Below are positions 15,969-18,960 of a stretch of 18,960 nt of DNA, in pieces. Within the stretch, counting starts at the first letter, position 1. Each line of letters begins with the position of its first letter. Location: contig JBBRHH010000041.1 of NCBI GenBank assembly GCA_038222915.1, positions 1 to 18,960 of the forward strand. The letters run 5' to 3'. The notes under the pieces were generated by a model. The model did not search any database and had not been told where the DNA came from. It was given only the letters and a program-made list of their open reading frames with translations. The DNA comes from JBBRHH01 sp038222915. Its GTDB lineage: Bacteria > Planctomycetota > Phycisphaerae > Tepidisphaerales > Tepidisphaeraceae. The translations under genes were made by a program, and so were the position numbers.

Positions 15969-16187
15969 ATGAATGAGAATTCTCAAGACAAGATCGATCC
16001 GTCCGAAGACACGGGAGTAGCCGACGTGCGCCTCGTTCGAGAGACGATCGCGGCGCAGTATAACGGCGACTTGCGCAGGCACATTGCAGAAACCAACCGA
16101 ATCGTCGAGCCGCTGATCGAAGAGCTTGGTCTCAAGCAAGGCGTTCCGCCGCGAAGCAATGACCGGCGATCAGGGACCGAAGGGTAG
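15969..16187 (+). CDS. small companion protein of the PIN gene (possible antitoxin)
   Basis: A 72-aa acidic and mostly helical protein. The ATG at 15969 has GGAG 8 nt upstream, which overlaps the end of the PIN gene, and the gap between the genes is 5 bp, so they are co-transcribed. The central part, DVRLVRETIAAQYNGDLRRH, resembles the short proteins that often lie directly after this PIN type (pattern V-R-x-x-R, then Y/F-N-x-D-L-R). No ribbon-helix-helix or AbrB DNA-binding motif is evident. A role as antitoxin is inferred from position only, and the gene order would be toxin first. The product would still be made if translation restarts at its own ribosome-binding site despite the stop codon in the PIN gene. 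Confidence 0.7.
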   Translation: MNENSQDKIDPSEDTGVADVRLVRETIAAQYNGDLRRHIAETNRIVEPLIEELGLKQGVPPRSNDRRSGTEG

Positions 16188-16333
16188 CCCGGCGGGCGCT
16201 GAGGTTGGAAACGAGCCTGCTCCATGGACGCACTCGCACAGGTCGAGCAGAAGTATGCTTCACGTTTCCGAGGAAATATCAACCATGAGGTAGCACGCCT
16301 CGAAGTCAGACGGCACCGCTGCTGCGTATTTTC

Positions 16334-16407
16334 GCCCAACTGCTGGTCCTTCGAGGGCCGCCGAAGCCGGCCTAATTTCTCGTTCAAGCGGACGATTTAC
16401 GTTATGT
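16334..16407 (+). other. weak integron attC-like element upstream of the lipoprotein gene
   Basis: Within the 216-bp gap 16188-16403, which has no convincing gene. GCCCAAC at 16334-16340 fits the attC R'' consensus RYYYAAC, and GTTATGT at 16401-16407 fits GTTRRRY at six of seven positions. A GC hairpin (GGCCG ... CGGCC, about 16356-16373) lies between them. TTCTCGTTCAAGCGGACG at 16377-16394 closely resembles the left arm of the aadA1 cassette attC. Pairing between the two outer arms is poor, so this may be a decayed or chance match. Confidence 0.25.
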
Positions 16408-16976
16408 GGACCAGCGCATCAATGATCGCAATCCGATTGTTAGTCGCGAGCGTGTCCATGTGCATCGTCACGGGTTGTCGCGATGCCGGCGAAGCACCGC
16501 CGCCGCCACCAGGCAACACCCAACCGACCATCAGCCAACCAACAACGGCACCCGCCGCCCCGGCCTCGGCGACGGAATTGGACGCTCTGATCGCGAAGCA
16601 AGGCTCGGCGACATTCCGATCCTTCAGCGGGAAGTGGATCGGCCTGGATGGAGACACTGATATCACGTTCCTTCCAACGGGCGTGGTTCACATGTTCGAG
16701 TATGGAGTGGACGTAAGCGCATACCACGGTACATACACGGTCGATTCGCGGGGGATCATCGCGCTGCAAATGCCAACGTTCGGGCATGCCTGGCCAGTGA
16801 TGGTTCTGCAAAAGGACGCAATGTCCCTGTTCCTTGTGCCCGCGAAAAATGGGAACGGCTTCGTCATGGGCAACCGAGGCGGCGCAACCTTCGCCCCCGG
16901 CCAAGCTACGTATTGGCCCTTCCGCCCGCTGGATCCGACGGAAGAAACACGGGTTCGGGACCGGATCAAGAAATGA
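16404..16976 (+). CDS. small hypothetical lipoprotein
   Basis: A 190-aa protein I do not recognise. The ATG at 16404 gives MWTSASMIAIRLLVASVSMC followed by the lipobox IVTGC, with C25 the predicted lipidated residue, so it should be anchored in a membrane facing the periplasm. A later ATG at 16422 (residue 7) would also work. The frame stays open back to 16224, but that part has no signal and looks non-coding. Residues 31-55 are Pro/Thr/Ala-rich, a likely tether. The remainder is a beta-rich domain of about 130 residues with repeated G-x-W/I turns (FSGKWIGLDGDTDITFLPTG, YHGTYTVDSRGIIALQM), similar in style to small lipocalin-like or META-like sandwich folds, though no family can be assigned. 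It converges on the 225-aa gene; 72 bp separate the stops. Confidence 0.7.
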   Translation: MWTSASMIAIRLLVASVSMCIVTGCRDAGEAPPPPPGNTQPTISQPTTAPAAPASATELDALIAKQGSATFRSFSGKWIGLDGDTDITFLPTGVVHMFEYGVDVSAYHGTYTVDSRGIIALQMPTFGHAWPVMVLQKDAMSLFLVPAKNGNGFVMGNRGGATFAPGQATYWPFRPLDPTEETRVRDRIKK

Positions 16977-16985
16977 GGCGGCTCG

Positions 16986-17014
16986 GCCGTCGACACGGCG
17001 AATTGGCGTTAGAC
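16986..17014 (+). other. hairpin followed by GCGTTAGAC (possible attC right-end remnant)
   Basis: In the 72-bp convergent gap 16977-17048. A perfect 5-bp hairpin GCCGT-CGAC-ACGGC (16986-16999) is followed by GAATTGGCGTTAGAC, which ends in a perfect GTTRRRY core (17008-17014) and resembles the right arm of integron attC sites. No matching RYYYAAC arm lies upstream, and there is no T-run, so it is neither a full attC nor a typical intrinsic terminator. Confidence 0.25.
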
Positions 17015-17048
17015 ATCTGCATATGAAATGTTAACGTCGCGCCAACAT

Positions 17049-17726
17049 TCAGAATAAATCGTCGATCAACTTCAACTGAGCAGCGATTTCACCGGTGTAC
17101 GCAGCGGCGCGCGCGGCCTCTGCTTCGTCGTAAGCTTGGCGAAACTCAGCTTTCTGTGCATCGGCCTGCTGCCGTGCTTCTGCCTCATCACGTTGCTGTG
17201 CGATGCGCAGTTCGCTCGTCGCCCGCTCGTAGGCGGCAATGAGGTCTGGCGGCGCATCGGGCGGAGCGTGACTCGAGGAGAACACTGCGACGGAGGGTTC
17301 ACCGTTTCCACCGGCAAGGAAATAGCCGCGACCGATGGAAGTCTTGACCCCCGATGCAGATCGTTCGGGCAAGGCGATCGAATCCCGCGCGATCTCCGCG
17401 GTCCACGCGGCAATATTTGCCACCTCCGCCTGCGGGCTGCCCTTGACGTATCGCACAGCATGATAGACGGCCCACTCGCGGCTGCGCCTTCTGCCCGACG
17501 CACGCTTTACGGCCGTCACCGCCACACCAAGCTCAGCGTCGGAGACACGGCCGTTCACGTGCAATTCGGCGACATCAAGAGCATTGCAGAAGGTGTCGCT
17601 CAAAAGGTGCCGCACACGCCGCAGGCACGCCAGCGAAAACACCCGCAGCAATCGGTCTGGCGCTGTGGGCAGAACCCTGGCCAAAGCAGCGGCGACATCT
17701 TTGGAAGTGTAGGTTGTGCTCGGCAC
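17049..17726 (-). CDS. hypothetical helical protein, planctomycete-type domain
   Basis: A 225-aa, mostly alpha-helical, cytosolic protein with no signal peptide. It must start at or after GTG 17726, because an in-frame stop lies 12 nt further upstream; no clear ribosome-binding site is present. Residues 20-110 (RLLRVFSLACLRRVRHLLSD, then AELHVNGRVSDAELGVAV, then an Ala-rich helix) resemble a domain abundant in Gemmata-like planctomycetes, often reading LRLFAVACCRRVWHLL with a following VAERYADG, sometimes beside SMI1/KNR4 domains. The C-terminal 65 residues (RATSELRIAQQRDEAEARQQ onward) are charged and Ala/Glu/Gln-rich, a probable coiled coil. The function is unknown. The resemblance is from memory of the family's pattern and should be treated as a lineage hint. 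Confidence 0.75.
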   Translation of the reverse strand: MPSTTYTSKDVAAALARVLPTAPDRLLRVFSLACLRRVRHLLSDTFCNALDVAELHVNGRVSDAELGVAVTAVKRASGRRRSREWAVYHAVRYVKGSPQAEVANIAAWTAEIARDSIALPERSASGVKTSIGRGYFLAGGNGEPSVAVFSSSHAPPDAPPDLIAAYERATSELRIAQQRDEAEARQQADAQKAEFRQAYDEAEAARAAAYTGEIAAQLKLIDDLF

Positions 17727-17844
17727 AACGCCATTATGTCATGCGAAGCATGGGCCCACCAATTTCGCGACGACTGACTGGGCTGCGGTCGACGGGCCAA
17801 CGAGACCACCGAAATTCATCCAACCCTACAAACTGTCCATCGCC

Positions 17845-18750
17845 TCAGACATCCGTGGCATGGTCGGAATCGGCAAAGAAATCCTCCTCCGGCTGCATGT
17901 CATACTTGCGTGCAATTTCAGGATTTGTTGTGACCAGATGCGCGTAGTCATCGTCGGCCCCACCAACAGACACATCCAGAACCACGCCGTCGTCCAGCAT
18001 TGCTTTAAGAGTGTCGGCGGCGGAACGCAGACCGCCAATCATATTTTCAAGCGTGGTCGCTTCATCTCTGATCCACTTTTTCCTCCAGAGAGCAACAAAG
18101 CGCCGGGGGCTGTTGATCTCCGCCCAGAGCCGGGCAAATTCCGCCGAAACCGATCCACGCAGTTGTTCCTTGAAATCAAGCGGAAGCGCCAGCGTTCGGA
18201 TAAGCTCTTGCACATCAACCAGATCTTTTCTTCGATGCGGAGCCGATAAACCAGATGCAAGTTTCAATTCGATCAATGGAATGAGATTGAGATATCTGAT
18301 TCCTTCGGCCTCGGTCGCGGCGTCCTTCGGATCCGGAAAGGCAACCTCTTTTGGTTTGCCGTCACCCGGAAAATCACCCGTGGTCAGAAATTCGATTCTT
18401 ACGCCTTCTTCAACATCGCGGAGGTGCTTGCTATTCTTGAACGGTGGCAGGTAACCCAGACCCTCAAGTTTCTCGTGGATCGTCCTGAGATCTGCAGAAG
18501 TCACGAGAATGTCGACGTCATCTGTCGTCCGCCTGTATCCGTGTTTAAATAGCGCCAGGCCACCGACCACCGCATAGGAGATGTCCAGTTCTTTCAACTT
18601 GCGAGTAATTTTTTGCAGGGCTCGATGGACTTTGCTTTCACCTTCAAAGAAGGATCCCATTTCTGACATCGCGAACCTCAGGTCGTTGGATAGCCGCCCC
18701 TCGTAAGTGCTATTGGCGGCTTCAAGAGATTTGCTTCTTGTTAAAGGCAT
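17845..18750 (-). CDS. nucleotidyltransferase-fold protein (MNT/AbiEii-like)
   Basis: A 301-aa protein with the minimal nucleotidyltransferase core. YAVVGGLALFKHGYRRTTDD at residues 59-78 supplies the GG(x)-type motif (G63, G64), and the catalytic pair D78-x-D80 follows in DDVDILV. A downstream block (VRIEFLTTGDFPGDGKPKEV, LIPLIELKLASGLSAPHRRK, DLVDVQELIRTL) is typical of uncharacterised family proteins that transfer a nucleotide to a protein or RNA target. The C-terminal 90 residues are charged and unassigned. The ATG at 18750 keeps an N-terminus that looks conserved (LTRSKSLEAANSTYEGRLS); an ATG at 18669 with GAGG 5 nt upstream is the main alternative. Such proteins can be toxins or phage-defence factors, but no HEPN or AbiEi partner is next to it: the neighbour downstream is the 225-aa protein, 118 bp away. 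Confidence 0.82.
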   Translation of the reverse strand: MPLTRSKSLEAANSTYEGRLSNDLRFAMSEMGSFFEGESKVHRALQKITRKLKELDISYAVVGGLALFKHGYRRTTDDVDILVTSADLRTIHEKLEGLGYLPPFKNSKHLRDVEEGVRIEFLTTGDFPGDGKPKEVAFPDPKDAATEAEGIRYLNLIPLIELKLASGLSAPHRRKDLVDVQELIRTLALPLDFKEQLRGSVSAEFARLWAEINSPRRFVALWRKKWIRDEATTLENMIGGLRSAADTLKAMLDDGVVLDVSVGGADDDYAHLVTTNPEIARKYDMQPEEDFFADSDHATDV

Positions 18751-18825
18751 TGAGGGACATTTGGGTACGTCACTTGGCGATTGGGTCAAGCGTTCAACTC
18801 ATCCGCCCGATCTATATCTAACCAA

Positions 18826-18854
18826 ATTATATCGTTCAGGATGGGATCGGTCGA
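18826..18854 (-). promoter_or_regulatory. sigma70-like promoter of the nucleotidyltransferase gene
   Basis: On the minus strand, TCGACC at 18854-18849 (4 of 6 to TTGACA), a 17-bp spacer, and a perfect TATAAT at 18831-18826. Transcription would start near 18819, giving a leader of about 70 nt to the ATG at 18750. It lies in visibly AT-richer sequence (18790-18960) in which I see no gene. Confidence 0.55.
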
Positions 18855-18960
18855 CATCTCAAAAGGCTTTTATCACCTGCCGGACTGCTGTCTCAGATCA
18901 AGCATGGGCGATGCACACCCACATTATTAAACCTACCGCTGAATACCGGTGACCTTCGCC

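Noticed and set aside
17740..17752. Perfect small hairpin CATGC-GAA-GCATG between the nucleotidyltransferase and the 225-aa gene.
   Set aside because: A 5-bp stem without a T-run on either side is too weak for an intrinsic terminator, and no second copy was noticed.
18790..18960. Plus-strand frame 18707-18952 as a small gene.
   Set aside because: It overlaps the start and promoter of the nucleotidyltransferase gene on the other strand, has no ribosome-binding site and shows no recognisable protein pattern.

Overview
The window is GC-rich bacterial chromosome, most likely from the Planctomycetota. The main reason is two sets of planctomycete-type secreted proteins (cytochrome-like PSCyt domains, DUF1549, DUF1553, Tat-exported DUF1501). 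A 225-residue helical protein near the right end also resembles a family I know mainly from planctomycetes. Verrucomicrobiota share the DUF sets and remain an alternative. All names come from reading motifs by eye; no database search was run.

Layout. 1-530: 3' end of a CPA1-type Na+/H+ antiporter (+), overlapping by 7 nt the stop of a convergent M48 metalloprotease lipoprotein (-, 524-1567). 1759-2925: a TIM-barrel L-rhamnose isomerase (+) with its metal ligands, without other rhamnose genes here. 2930-7744: a three-gene minus-strand cluster, transcribed in the order DUF1549/DUF1553 protein, DUF1501 protein, PPC-domain protein. 7883-9271: a divergent PSCyt1 plus WD40-like secreted protein (+). 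9219-15370: a second minus-strand cluster, in the order PSCyt1/DUF1549/DUF1553 protein of 1122 aa, DUF1501 protein, MFS transporter. Its genes are separated by 12 nt and by an ATGA overlap. One putative haem motif of the 1122-aa protein reads CARFH where CxxCH is expected.

15371-18960: accessory-looking DNA. It holds a PIN-domain (VapC-like) gene broken by one in-frame TAG where a Trp codon is expected, with a perfect extended -10 placed so that the mRNA would be leaderless. A 72-aa companion gene follows, then a small lipoprotein bordered by weak integron-attC-like sequences, the 225-aa helical protein, and a nucleotidyltransferase-fold protein with a good sigma70-like promoter in AT-richer DNA.

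How the genes may work together: the paired DUF1549/DUF1553 and DUF1501 proteins are probably exported and act as partners. A permease coupled to one pair suggests a link with uptake of a small organic solute, perhaps a sugar or sugar acid. That link is inference. I found no RNA genes, CRISPR array, insertion sequence or replication origin.
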